Assembly: GCA_017549085.1 (NCBI GenBank)
Contig: JAFYVO010000028.1
Span: forward strand, 1-11,385
DNA: 11,385 nucleotides
Direction of reading: 5' to 3'
Origin: Thermoguttaceae bacterium
GTDB taxonomy: Bacteria; Planctomycetota; Planctomycetia; Pirellulales; Thermoguttaceae
The translations under genes were made by a program, and so were the position numbers. The notes beneath the pieces were generated by a model that ran no database searches, was not told the DNA's origin, and worked only from the letters and a program-made list of their open reading frames with translations. Positions 1 to 6,787 of the stretch are shown here, in pieces. The first letter of the stretch is position 1, and each line of letters opens with the position of its first letter.

Positions 1-33
1 AGATTTCGGGTTCGCGCGCTTATTTAGAAACGA

Positions 34-3000
34 TTAAGCGAGGAGCGGGAGACCGCCGTCTTCGTCTTCATCGTCGTCGGAGTTCGTTAAATCGCCGAGA
101 TCGATTTCGGGAAGATTCGCGTCTTCGTCTTTATCGTCTTCGCCGGACTCGCCTTTGTCGCCTTCGCCGGAGTCGTCGCCGGACTCGCCTTTATCGCCTT
201 CGCCGGAGTCGCCTTTATCGCCTTCGCCGGAGTCGTCGCCGGACTCGCCTTTATCGCCTTCGTCGCCGGGCTCTTCCTCTTCAGCGTCGAAACCGTCGCC
301 GAAAATTTCGTCGTAAATCGTCGCCGACGAGTACCCGGAACGCCAAAGTTTCAAGACCGAAGTCAAATCGGTCGCGACCTTCGCGCCAGTCGAGTTGTTT
401 TTGAGATGGAAGTTCGCGTCCGACGATTCGGTCGACGCGGAAAGTTCGCCCGCCGCTTCTTTCGCTTCTTCGCGAACCGAGCCGGGCGCGCCGATTTCGC
501 CGCTCGCCGCCAGTTTGTCGTAAGCGTTGTTCAGCGATTCGAGGTTTTCGCGGTACGTTTCTTCGACGACGGCGTCTTTTTTCGCCAAATCGGCGCGAGC
601 GTCGGTCGTCGTTTGCGAGAACGTGTTTTGAATTTCGGCGCGTTTTTTCAAGAAGTCGGTCAACGACGTTTTCCCGGCGGCGTAATCCGCTTGCGCCGAT
701 TTGAGCGCCGCGTCGCGTTCGTCGACCGCCGTCAAGTAAGAGTCGAGGTACTCTTGAAGGTTCGCCGCGGAGCCTTCGAGACGCGCTTGAGCGTTCGCGA
801 CCCAAGCGTCGAGCCAAGCGACCCAATCGGTGTAAACGGCTTCTTCTTTGAAGTTCGGGTTTTTGACGGTCAGTTCGAGCGTCGTTTCCGCCGAGCCGCC
901 GAAGGTCGTCGGGCCGTCTTTTTCGCTCTTGACGATCGTCGTCGCTTTGACCTTAATCGTCAACGCGACCGATTCGACGGAATTGTCCGCAACGTAATCT
1001 TTCGGAATCGCCCAGCTGATTTTGCCGGTTTCCGCGTCGATTTTGAGCCCTTCCGGAAGATCGTCGCCGACCAGCTCGTAACGAACGCCGGCGGCGTCTT
1101 TCGGCGCGGTCGCTTCCAAGGCGGTTTCGAAGGTCGTTCCGGCGGTCGCTTCTTGCGCGGTCGGAGCTTTCCATTCGGGCGCGGCGGCTTTCGTCGCGTC
1201 GAATTTGGCGTTCGAGATCGTAATTTCGAACGTTTTTTCGCTCGACAAGCCGTTTTCGAGCGTTTTGCCGTCTTCGCCGAGAACTTGCTCGGTCGCTTTG
1301 ACGGTGAATTGGAGCGTTTGAGCGCTGATCGCCGCGTCGAGGTAATCGGCCGGAATCGCCCAAGTAATCTTGCCGGTTTTCGCGTCGATCGCGAAATCTT
1401 TCGGATAACCGTCGCCGACGAGCGCGTAAACGACGTCGTTTTTCGCGGTGTTCGGGTCTTTCGCGACGATCGTCGTTTCGAACGTTTTCCCGGTTTCGGC
1501 GGTCGTTTCTTTCAGTTCGTCGAAGACCGGAACGCGGTCGACCTCTTTAACTTTGAGCGTCAATTTCAACGCTTCGCTCGACTTGTCGCCGTCCGAAACG
1601 ACGACTTCGAACGTATAATCGCCCGCGACCGGAGCGTCGGCGGTCAGTTTGCCGGTCTTCGCGTCGAGCGTCAGCCAAGACGGCGCGCCTTCGGAGAGCG
1701 ACCAAGTCAACGTTTGCGCCGGAAGGTCGGCGTCGGTCGCTTCGAGTTGCAGCTCGAACTTCGATTCGTCGTTCGTTTCGAGCGTCGTTTCTCCGTCGTA
1801 TTTGATCGACGGCGCTTCGTTGACTTCCGAAACGGTCAGTTTCAGCGGGACGTAAGAGGTCGCGCCGTCGGTTCCGGCCAGTTTGACGGAGAACTCGTAA
1901 ACGCCGGGGCCGAGGCGTTCGCTCGTCGTCCAAGCGAAAACGGCGCTCGTGCCGGCTTCGTTAACCGTCAGCGTGAAGTTGGCGTCGTCGGCGTTTTCGA
2001 GCTCCGGTTTCTTAACGATTTCGAACGTATACGGGTCGGCCGGATTGTCTTTCAATTCCGATTCCGCAACCGAAATCGTAATCTCGAACTTGCCCCCTTC
2101 GTCGACTTTCGTTTCGCCGGAAACGTCGTAAAGCGGGCCTTCGACGACGGTGAAACGAAGCGTTTCGCGGACTTCGTTCCCGAGACCGTCTTTGGCGTAA
2201 AGCTCGACTTGGTAAGAGCCGACGCACTCTTCCGTTCCGCTCCATTTGAGGAGACCGTCCGCCGTCAGCGAGAGGCATTTCGGAATCGCGTCGCCGAAAA
2301 GGATTTGAACGTCGGAGCGCGGCTTGCCCTCCGCGTCGACTTTGTTCGTCAAAATTTGGAGTTCGCCCGTTTCGCCGGAGAAGACGACGAGCGGTTCGTC
2401 TTTGTCGACGTTCGTGAATTCGAGCGGTTCCGTGTCGACGAAAACGGTCTTTTCAACCGCTTTGCTGTAAAGCGGATCGTGTTTGAAAATGTTGTCGATC
2501 GGCAGGTATTGCGAAACGGAAATCGTGTGTTCGCCGTCCGCGAGCTTTTCGGCGTCTTTGCCGCTAAGTTGCAGGACGTAGGTCGTTTTGCCGGTTTTCG
2601 CGTCGACCGTCTTCGAAACGACCGAGAACGTGCGTTGAACGTCGTCGATTTTGACGAGCGTCGTCGCTTCGTCCGAATAGGAAACGACCGAAATCGTCAG
2701 CGCGGAGTCGACCGTGTTCGACGCGACGATGAAGGAACCGTCTTCAAGTTCGACGTGCTTAACGTCGTCGACGAACGAGAATTCCGGCGTCGCGGGAGCG
2801 ATGTAAAGCGTTTGGTAGTAAGTTTTCGAAATCGCGCCGTCCGCGCTTTTGGCGACGATCGTCAGTTTGGTCGCTTGCGCGCCGGTCAGGTCGGCTTTCA
2901 CTTCGTAAACGTTCGTCGAGTTGGCGTCGCCGCCCAATTCGACCTTAATCCCTTCGAGCCCGGTCGCGGTGTAAATTTGATACGTCAGCTTCGAACCGGC

Positions 3001-4011
3001 GTATTCGGCGGGAAGTTCGAACGTCTTCGTTTCGCCGGCGACCATTTCGATTTCGGTCGGAATCAGCGCGTCGAGTTCTTTGGCGTCGACGACTTTGACG
3101 GTAATTTCTTTGAACTGCGTCGAGCCGTCCGCGGCGGTTCCGGAGACGGAGATCGTCGTTTCGCCGGAAACGCCTTCGTTCGCGACGAGGCGGAGCGCGC
3201 CGTTCTCGATTTCGCTCGATTCGAGAACGCGAACGTCTTTGAATTGGTAAGTTTCGACCGGTTTCGACTTTTCGCCGGACGCGTTCGCGACGACTTCCGC
3301 TTTTTCGATCTCGTCGATAACGTCGTAACCGTCGACGACGTAGCCGAAGACGTTGTATTTGCCGTCGAGCCAAGACGCTTTGTCGAACGTGATGAAAAAT
3401 TGCGCGTCGCTCGTGTTCGCGCCTTTGTTCGCGAACGCGACGATCCCGGCGCCGCTGTGCGTCAGGACGTCCGAGTGTTCGTCGACGATCGTTTGCCCGG
3501 CGCCTTGGTAGCCCGCGCCGTCCGAGGAGCCGCCTTGGAACATAAACCCGGCGTAAATACGGTGGAACGTTTTCCCTTCGTAGTAGCCGTCGTCGACCAA
3601 TTTCAGGAAGTGCGACGAGGAGTTCGGCGCTTCGCCCTCCGCTTCGAAGAGCTGCAGAACGATTTCGCCGAGCGTCGAGACCGCGCCGTTCGTCGCCGTC
3701 TTCGTAACGGTGAACGCGACTTGCGTTCCGGTCGGAAGGGAAGCGGTCAAGCCGGAGAGCGAACCGGCGTCGACGATTTGCGCGTCGGTTCCTTCGAACG
3801 CGTAATGATAGGAGTCGCCGGACGCGATGGTGATCGAATCCGGAAGCGATTCAAACGCGCCGGCGCCGTCCAAAAGTTGGCGCGACTCCAAAATTTCGAA
3901 TAAACGGCGCGAACGAAGCTCGCTCAACGCTTGGCGGCGACGGGCTTCGCGCTTAGCGTCGCGGCGAGCGGACGCGGAAAAGAAACGACGAACTTGCGAC
4001 GAGAAACTCAT
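34..4011 (-). CDS. Giant LEPR-XLL surface protein with cyclophilin domain, Ig-like repeats, coiled coil and acidic tail
   Basis: This 1325-residue protein is probably exported and surface-bound. Residues 1-36 are Arg-rich and lead into LFEILESRQLLDG (37-49), a variant of the planctomycete LEPR-XLL sorting motif; there is no ordinary hydrophobic signal peptide. Residues about 96-265 are a cyclophilin-type peptidyl-prolyl isomerase. Visible active-site blocks are FHRIYAGFMFQGG (149-161, with the catalytic Arg151), GIVAFANKGANTSDAQFF and the Trp of WLDGKYNVFG (about 214), so it looks catalytically intact. Residues about 270-1050 are beta-sandwich repeats. The last three (from about 730) resemble putative-Ig/cadherin-like He_PIG modules with recurring IDAKTGKITW-type cores. 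Residues about 1055-1190 are helical and coiled-coil-like, and from about 1240 a Gly/Asp/Glu/Ser repeat tail ends the protein. The ATG at 4011 has a GGAG box at 4023-4026, 11 bases upstream. Folding of surface proteins or adhesion is an inference; domain recognition is firm. Confidence 0.9.
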   Translation of the reverse strand: MSFSSQVRRFFSASARRDAKREARRRQALSELRSRRLFEILESRQLLDGAGAFESLPDSITIASGDSYHYAFEGTDAQIVDAGSLSGLTASLPTGTQVAFTVTKTATNGAVSTLGEIVLQLFEAEGEAPNSSSHFLKLVDDGYYEGKTFHRIYAGFMFQGGSSDGAGYQGAGQTIVDEHSDVLTHSGAGIVAFANKGANTSDAQFFITFDKASWLDGKYNVFGYVVDGYDVIDEIEKAEVVANASGEKSKPVETYQFKDVRVLESSEIENGALRLVANEGVSGETTISVSGTAADGSTQFKEITVKVVDAKELDALIPTEIEMVAGETKTFELPAEYAGSKLTYQIYTATGLEGIKVELGGDANSTNVYEVKADLTGAQATKLTIVAKSADGAISKTYYQTLYIAPATPEFSFVDDVKHVELEDGSFIVASNTVDSALTISVVSYSDEATTLVKIDDVQRTFSVVSKTVDAKTGKTTYVLQLSGKDAEKLADGEHTISVSQYLPIDNIFKHDPLYSKAVEKTVFVDTEPLEFTNVDKDEPLVVFSGETGELQILTNKVDAEGKPRSDVQILFGDAIPKCLSLTADGLLKWSGTEECVGSYQVELYAKDGLGNEVRETLRFTVVEGPLYDVSGETKVDEGGKFEITISVAESELKDNPADPYTFEIVKKPELENADDANFTLTVNEAGTSAVFAWTTSERLGPGVYEFSVKLAGTDGATSYVPLKLTVSEVNEAPSIKYDGETTLETNDESKFELQLEATDADLPAQTLTWSLSEGAPSWLTLDAKTGKLTADAPVAGDYTFEVVVSDGDKSSEALKLTLKVKEVDRVPVFDELKETTAETGKTFETTIVAKDPNTAKNDVVYALVGDGYPKDFAIDAKTGKITWAIPADYLDAAISAQTLQFTVKATEQVLGEDGKTLENGLSSEKTFEITISNAKFDATKAAAPEWKAPTAQEATAGTTFETALEATAPKDAAGVRYELVGDDLPEGLKIDAETGKISWAIPKDYVADNSVESVALTIKVKATTIVKSEKDGPTTFGGSAETTLELTVKNPNFKEEAVYTDWVAWLDAWVANAQARLEGSAANLQEYLDSYLTAVDERDAALKSAQADYAAGKTSLTDFLKKRAEIQNTFSQTTTDARADLAKKDAVVEETYRENLESLNNAYDKLAASGEIGAPGSVREEAKEAAGELSASTESSDANFHLKNNSTGAKVATDLTSVLKLWRSGYSSATIYDEIFGDGFDAEEEEPGDEGDKGESGDDSGEGDKGDSGEGDKGESGDDSGEGDKGESGEDDKDEDANLPEIDLGDLTNSDDDEDEDGGLPLLA
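140..265 (-). repeat. Tandem repeat encoding the acidic GDKGES/GDDSGE tail
   Basis: Near-identical units alternate here, built from tcgcctttatcgccttcg, ccggagtcg and tcgccggactcg. They encode GEGDKGESGDDS-type peptides at the C-terminus of the giant protein. The units are in frame, so copy number can change without breaking the gene. The resulting peptide is strongly acidic and probably disordered; calcium binding or a spacer role is only an inference. Confidence 0.8.
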
Positions 4012-4040
4012 TTTCTTTATGTCTCCAACTGGGCGAAACG

Positions 4041-4070
4041 ACCGCGCTAAGGGCGTTCGCGCGGTTTTTT
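4041..4070 (+). terminator. Hairpin with T-run, terminator-like on the plus strand
   Basis: ACCGCGC (4041-4047) pairs with GCGCGGT (4059-4065) across an 11-base loop, followed by T4065-T4070. It has the form of an intrinsic terminator on the plus strand, yet no plus-strand gene lies upstream. It sits in the presumed 5' leader of the minus-strand giant gene. It could stop antisense transcription or be a leader hairpin. Confidence 0.4.
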
Positions 4071-4167
4071 CCGAGGCCGAGCGCTTGCGGCGACGGAGGC
4101 GAACGGGCTCGAAGCGGCAAATGCGCCGCGCGAGTCGGTTTTTCGGTTAAATCTTGCTGTCTTCGCT

Positions 4168-4196
4168 ATTTTAACGTTTTTACGCGAACGACGCAA
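4168..4196 (-). promoter_or_regulatory. Proximal promoter of the giant surface-protein gene
   Basis: On the minus strand TTGCGT (4191-4196) and TAAAAT (4168-4173) are separated by exactly 17 bases, a good sigma70-type match. Transcription would start near 4161, leaving a leader of about 150 bases before the ATG at 4011. Confidence 0.6.
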
Positions 4197-4231
4197 CCCC
4201 GACGCGCCGCGCTTTTTGTCAAAACATCCCT

Positions 4232-4260
4232 ATTTTATCCGTTTTGACGTTGGGCGACAA
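4232..4260 (-). promoter_or_regulatory. Possible distal promoter of the giant surface-protein gene
   Basis: On the minus strand TTGTCG (4255-4260) is followed after 17 bases by TAAAAT (4232-4237). The spacing and -10 sequence match the proximal candidate 64 bases downstream, so the gene may have two start points. The -35 match is weaker. Confidence 0.45.
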
Positions 4261-4407
4261 AAAAAGTTCCTCCGTCGCGCCTCCGCCGAGGTAAAAATAA
4301 CGCGTTAGCGTAAAATAGGCTGTTTGGGTAAAAACGGCAATTTGTTAAAAATAATCGGAAGAAAAGCGCCGAAACTTCGACGAAACGCGACATTTTTAAG
4401 AAAACTC

Positions 4408-4436
4408 TTGAAAAAAAACGCGTTTTGGGATAAAAT
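4408..4436 (+). promoter_or_regulatory. Promoter of the ABC ATPase gene
   Basis: TTGAAA (4408-4413), a 17-base spacer and TAAAAT (4431-4436) form a clear sigma70-type promoter. The expected start near 4443 gives a leader of about 104 bases that contains three successive hairpins before the ATG at 4547. Confidence 0.65.
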
Positions 4437-4447
4437 AGAGTAAAGAA

Positions 4448-4524
4448 GACCGCGGGCGTTTGTCGAATTCGGGACGCGGTCGGCGTTGAAGAACGCGTCG
4501 CCGTTTGCGTCGGCGCGCGGCGAC
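4448..4524 (+). promoter_or_regulatory. Structured 5' leader with three consecutive hairpins
   Basis: Three inverted repeats follow one another in the ABC ATPase leader. GACCGCG (4448-4454) pairs with CGCGGTC (4475-4481), GCGTT (4483-4487) with AACGC (4492-4496), and GTCGCCG (4497-4503) with CGGCGAC (4518-4524). No T-run follows the last stem, so this is not a plain terminator. I recognise no known riboswitch family; a regulatory role is an inference. Confidence 0.45.
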
Positions 4525-4546
4525 TTGTTAAAGAAAACGGACGAAA

Positions 4547-5251
4547 ATGCTGGAATTAAAGAATTTAAAGAAATCGTATAAAGAGCCGGACGGCGGCGAA
4601 CTCCCGATTTTGGACGTGCCGAGCTGGAAAGTCGAGGCGGGCGAACAAGTCGTCGTGGTCGGGCCGAGCGGTTGCGGGAAAACGACGCTTCTTCATATCG
4701 TCGCCGGGATTTTGCGTCCGACGTCGGGGCACGTGCTCATCGACGGTTGGGACACTCCGCTTCTGACGGAGTCGGAGCGCGACCAATTCCGCGCCCGACG
4801 GATTGGGTACGTTTTTCAGACATTCAATCTGCTTCCCGGTTTCTCGGCGTTGGAAAACGTTCAACTCGGGATGGCGTTCGCCGGACGCGGTCGCGACAAA
4901 AAGCGGGCGATCGACTTGCTGGAACGCGTCGGCTTGGGACACCGTTTGCATCATAAGCCGAGTCAAATGAGCGTCGGCGAACAGCAACGCGTCTCGGTGG
5001 CGCGGGCGTTGGCGAACCAACCGAAGTTGGTTTTGGCGGACGAACCGCCGGCGAACGTCGATGTCGGGAACCAACAGCTCGTCGTCGACATGTTGCGCGA
5101 GACGTGCCGAGCGGAGAACGTCGCGTTGATTTTGGTGACGCACTCGCCGCAAGTCGCGGAGCAATTCGACCGCGTCGACCTGCTGACCGACGTGAACCTG
5201 GTCGCGAAGCGCAAGCTCGCCGAACGCGAAGCGGCGTTGACCGCGAACTGA
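4547..5251 (+). CDS. ABC transporter ATP-binding protein, LolD/MacB-like group
   Basis: This 234-residue nucleotide-binding subunit belongs to the lipoprotein-release/MacB-type ABC group and would power a membrane permease by ATP hydrolysis. Visible motifs are Walker A GPSGCGKTT (39-47), the Q-loop Gln91 in YVFQTFNLLPGFSALENV, the signature MSVGEQQRV (141-149), Walker B LVLADE (161-166), the D-loop NVD (170-172) and the H-loop His199. Two motifs are unusual: the signature is MSVGEQ instead of LSGGQ, and DEPPAN carries Pro where DEPT or DEPS is usual. The catalytic Glu166 is kept. No permease lies on either side, so the partner must be encoded elsewhere. The ATG at 4547 lacks a strong Shine-Dalgarno box. 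Length is normal for the family, and the exact substrate is unknown. Confidence 0.93.
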   Translation: MLELKNLKKSYKEPDGGELPILDVPSWKVEAGEQVVVVGPSGCGKTTLLHIVAGILRPTSGHVLIDGWDTPLLTESERDQFRARRIGYVFQTFNLLPGFSALENVQLGMAFAGRGRDKKRAIDLLERVGLGHRLHHKPSQMSVGEQQRVSVARALANQPKLVLADEPPANVDVGNQQLVVDMLRETCRAENVALILVTHSPQVAEQFDRVDLLTDVNLVAKRKLAEREAALTAN

Positions 5252-5320
5252 CCGACGCAAGCGAAGGCGAGCCGTCGCGCCGAGCGCTGACGTTGAACGC
5301 TTCAAAGCCGACTTAAACCG

Positions 5321-5376
5321 AAAACCGGCGCGACGCCGAGCGGGGAAAGACCCCGTTTCGACGTCGCGCCGGTTTT
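5321..5376. terminator. Nested-hairpin bidirectional terminator between convergent genes
   Basis: AAAACCGGCGCGACG (5321-5335) pairs perfectly with CGTCGCGCCGGTTTT (5362-5376). Inside the loop a second stem, CGGGG/CCCCG (5341-5345 and 5351-5355), folds independently. A T-run follows on both strands, which suits termination of the plus-strand ABC ATPase gene and of the convergent minus-strand membrane protein gene. Confidence 0.85.
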
Positions 5377-5434
5377 TCGCGTGTTCGAGTCGTTAAAAAA
5401 ACGCCGCCGCGTCGCCCAACTAGAAGGCGACGTT

Positions 5435-6235
5435 TTAGCGTTGAACGTCGTTCGTATCGGTTTCGTCGTCGAACGTTTCGTCGACCTCGGCTTGGCGCGT
5501 CGACGTTTCGACGTTGTTGGCTTCGCCGGTTTCGCCCGTGGGAAACGCGCTTGGACGCGACGCGGGGTAAGCGGGAACGAGAGCGAGCGTCGCGATGATT
5601 ATGGGCGCGATAATCGCTAAGAATCGCCAAGTAAAATTTAGCGGGCGATCGAAAACGCTAAACCGACGAGCTAAAACGCTTAACGCCGCCGTGAAAGCGA
5701 GAAAGCTAAAAGTCAAACCGATAAAACGTATAAAAGTACGAAACGCTTCGCCAGCGGAAAAAGTGCAAGCGATCGCGCATAAAATCGATAAAATTCCTAA
5801 AAAATAAAGGCCGATTCCCAAAAAATAACGCGTCGAAACCGCCTGACTGAAATAAGCGATAAAATTCTTCGCTTGACGCAACGCCGCGCCGCCGAACGTC
5901 GGGACGATTTTTTCGTATTCTTCTTCGCGTTCTAGGTATTCTTCGGCTTTTTGAGCGGGCGACGTTTTGTCGAGCGTCGCGACGGCGGACGATTCGACGT
6001 CGAGAACGGGGGGCGGAACGGGAACAAGTTGCGTTTTCGACGTTTCGTTCGTCGTCGCGACTTCTATTTGCGGCGATTGAGCGGAGCGTGTTTTTTCGCG
6101 TCGTCGATTCGGTTGAGCGCGATTGTTCCGTAGAATTTTGAAACGGGCGTCGCACGCGTCGCACACGACCCAATCGGCGTTTCCCTTTTTTGCGCGCCGG
6201 AGCGTATGGACGCTTTGGCAATTAGGACATTTCAT
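5435..6235 (-). CDS. Zinc-ribbon membrane protein of unknown function
   Basis: This 266-residue protein starts with a zinc ribbon: Cys3-X2-Cys6 and Cys25-X2-Cys28 (MKCPNC and VVCDAC), a pattern typical of MJ0042-like ribbons. A charged, Pro-containing linker (about 35-115) follows, with a short acidic helix LEREEEYEKI. Three hydrophobic segments come next, at about 137-159, 168-188 and 204-224, then an acidic, Thr-rich C-terminal tail (about 228-266). The layout suggests an integral membrane protein with the ribbon in the cytoplasm. The start at 6235 is set by the ribbon, which begins at residue 3; the ribosome-binding site is weak. It converges with the ABC ATPase gene and stands alone. Function is not recognisable from the sequence. 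Confidence 0.8.
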   Translation of the reverse strand: MKCPNCQSVHTLRRAKKGNADWVVCDACDARFKILRNNRAQPNRRREKTRSAQSPQIEVATTNETSKTQLVPVPPPVLDVESSAVATLDKTSPAQKAEEYLEREEEYEKIVPTFGGAALRQAKNFIAYFSQAVSTRYFLGIGLYFLGILSILCAIACTFSAGEAFRTFIRFIGLTFSFLAFTAALSVLARRFSVFDRPLNFTWRFLAIIAPIIIATLALVPAYPASRPSAFPTGETGEANNVETSTRQAEVDETFDDETDTNDVQR

Positions 6236-6362
6236 ACCGAAGTTCTCGCTAACAAAAATAGGAAAACTAAAGCGTTGGAAAGAACGCGGCGTTTGGAAGG
6301 AACGACGCCGGAGAATTGAAACGTCGTTTCGCGCGTCTATTGAAAAAACAAACGATAAGCGA

Positions 6363-6390
6363 ATTATAACCCCAAAAAGGCGTTGTACAA
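6363..6390 (-). promoter_or_regulatory. Probable promoter of the zinc-ribbon membrane protein gene
   Basis: On the minus strand TTGTAC (6385-6390), a 16-base spacer and a consensus TATAAT (6363-6368) form a good sigma70-type promoter. Transcription would begin near 6356, about 120 bases before the start codon at 6235. Confidence 0.5.
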
Positions 6391-6430
6391 GAGCGCGACG
6401 AGCAATTTTGTTAGGAAACGACGTTAAAAT

Positions 6431-6466
6431 CGCGCCGACTCGGAACGACGGTTCCGAGTCGGCGCG
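6431..6466 (-). terminator. Intrinsic terminator downstream of tRNA-Val
   Basis: A perfect 16-base-pair stem, CGCGCCGACTCGGAAC (6431-6446) with GTTCCGAGTCGGCGCG (6451-6466), closes a GACG loop. Read on the minus strand it is followed by ATTTTAAC. It lies 34 bases beyond the tRNA 3' end and also shields the next minus-strand gene from read-through. Confidence 0.7.
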
Positions 6467-6499
6467 TTAAAAAGAACCGATAAACGTCGAGTAAAAAAA

Positions 6500-6573
6500 T
6501 GGGCGATGTAGGATTCGAACCTGCGACCTTCTGGGTGTAAACCAGACGCTCTAACCAACTGAGCTAATCGCCC
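6500..6573 (-). tRNA. tRNA-Val, anticodon UAC
   Basis: On the minus strand GGGCGAT (from 6573) pairs with ATCGCCC to form a seven-base-pair acceptor stem, with A6500 (complement of T) as the discriminator base. The D-arm AGCTCAGTTGGTTAGAGC, the anticodon stem TCTGG/CCAGA with loop TTTACAC, and the T-arm GGTTCGAATCC are all present. The loop places TAC at positions 34-36, reading Val GUN codons. No CCA is encoded: a T-run (6493-6499) follows the discriminator base at once, so CCA must be added after transcription. Confidence 0.97.
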
Positions 6574-6646
6574 TGCTTAACGGCGCGACGCGAAGAAAAA
6601 CGTCGCTAAGGCGCGCAAAAACGGCCTCTTTTCAAAAGATAATTCG

Positions 6647-6674
6647 ATTATAGCAGAAAAAAACGTTGCGTCAA
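6647..6674 (-). promoter_or_regulatory. Promoter of tRNA-Val
   Basis: On the minus strand TTGACG (6669-6674), 16 bases and a consensus TATAAT (6647-6652) form a strong promoter. The start near 6640 gives a 5' leader of roughly 67 bases before the mature tRNA. Its -35 box shares bases 6669-6671 with the divergent plus-strand promoter. Confidence 0.75.
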
Positions 6675-6694
6675 CCGCGTACAACGTGTATAAT
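6666..6694 (+). promoter_or_regulatory. Promoter of the three-helix membrane protein gene
   Basis: TTGCGT (6666-6671), a 17-base spacer and a consensus TATAAT (6689-6694) drive the plus strand. The start would lie near 6701, about 87 bases before the GTG at 6788. Its -35 box overlaps that of the tRNA-Val promoter on the other strand. Confidence 0.75.
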
Positions 6695-6773
6695 AACCAA
6701 AAGTAAAGAACAAAATGTCGCGTTGAAGAAAAGAGCGCGGCAAACGGGTGCGTCGAGCTTTTAAGACAACGGG

Positions 6774-6782
6774 AGAAGGTGA
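6774..6782 (+). promoter_or_regulatory. Ribosome-binding site that selects the GTG at 6788
   Basis: AGAAGGTGA differs from the anti-Shine-Dalgarno complement AGGAGGTGA at one base and ends five bases before the GTG at 6788. The other in-frame GTG at 6779 lies inside this site and cannot be served by it, so 6788 is the likely start. Confidence 0.7.
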
Positions 6783-6787
6783 AGCGC

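Larger units (their letters stand above)
4012..4546. other. Divergent regulatory region without a gene
   Basis: These 535 bases separate the divergent giant surface-protein gene and ABC ATPase gene. The middle (about 4150-4440) is clearly richer in A and T than its surroundings. It holds two minus-strand promoter candidates, one strong plus-strand promoter, a hairpin with a T-run near 4041-4070, and a hairpin-rich leader at 4448-4524. I see no convincing coding frame: the frame at 3827-4150 is an Arg-rich shadow. Confidence 0.7.

Noticed and set aside
140..265. CRISPR-like array suggested by regular repeats
   Set aside because: Units are short, contiguous, lack unique spacers and encode an in-frame acidic peptide.
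406..3903. Open frame of 1165 codons on the plus strand, antisense to the giant surface protein
   Set aside because: Its translation is Arg/Phe/Val-rich with no domain pattern. The minus frame holds clear cyclophilin and Ig-like domains, a start with an SD box and promoters. The long antisense frame follows from codon bias.
4565..5305. Open frame of 246 codons on the minus strand opposite the ABC ATPase
   Set aside because: Composition is Arg/Gln/Leu-rich without motifs, while the plus frame has every ABC motif.
5706..6221. Open frame of 171 codons in another frame of the zinc-ribbon gene
   Set aside because: Arg-rich shadow; the zinc ribbon and membrane helices are in the overlapping frame 5435-6235.
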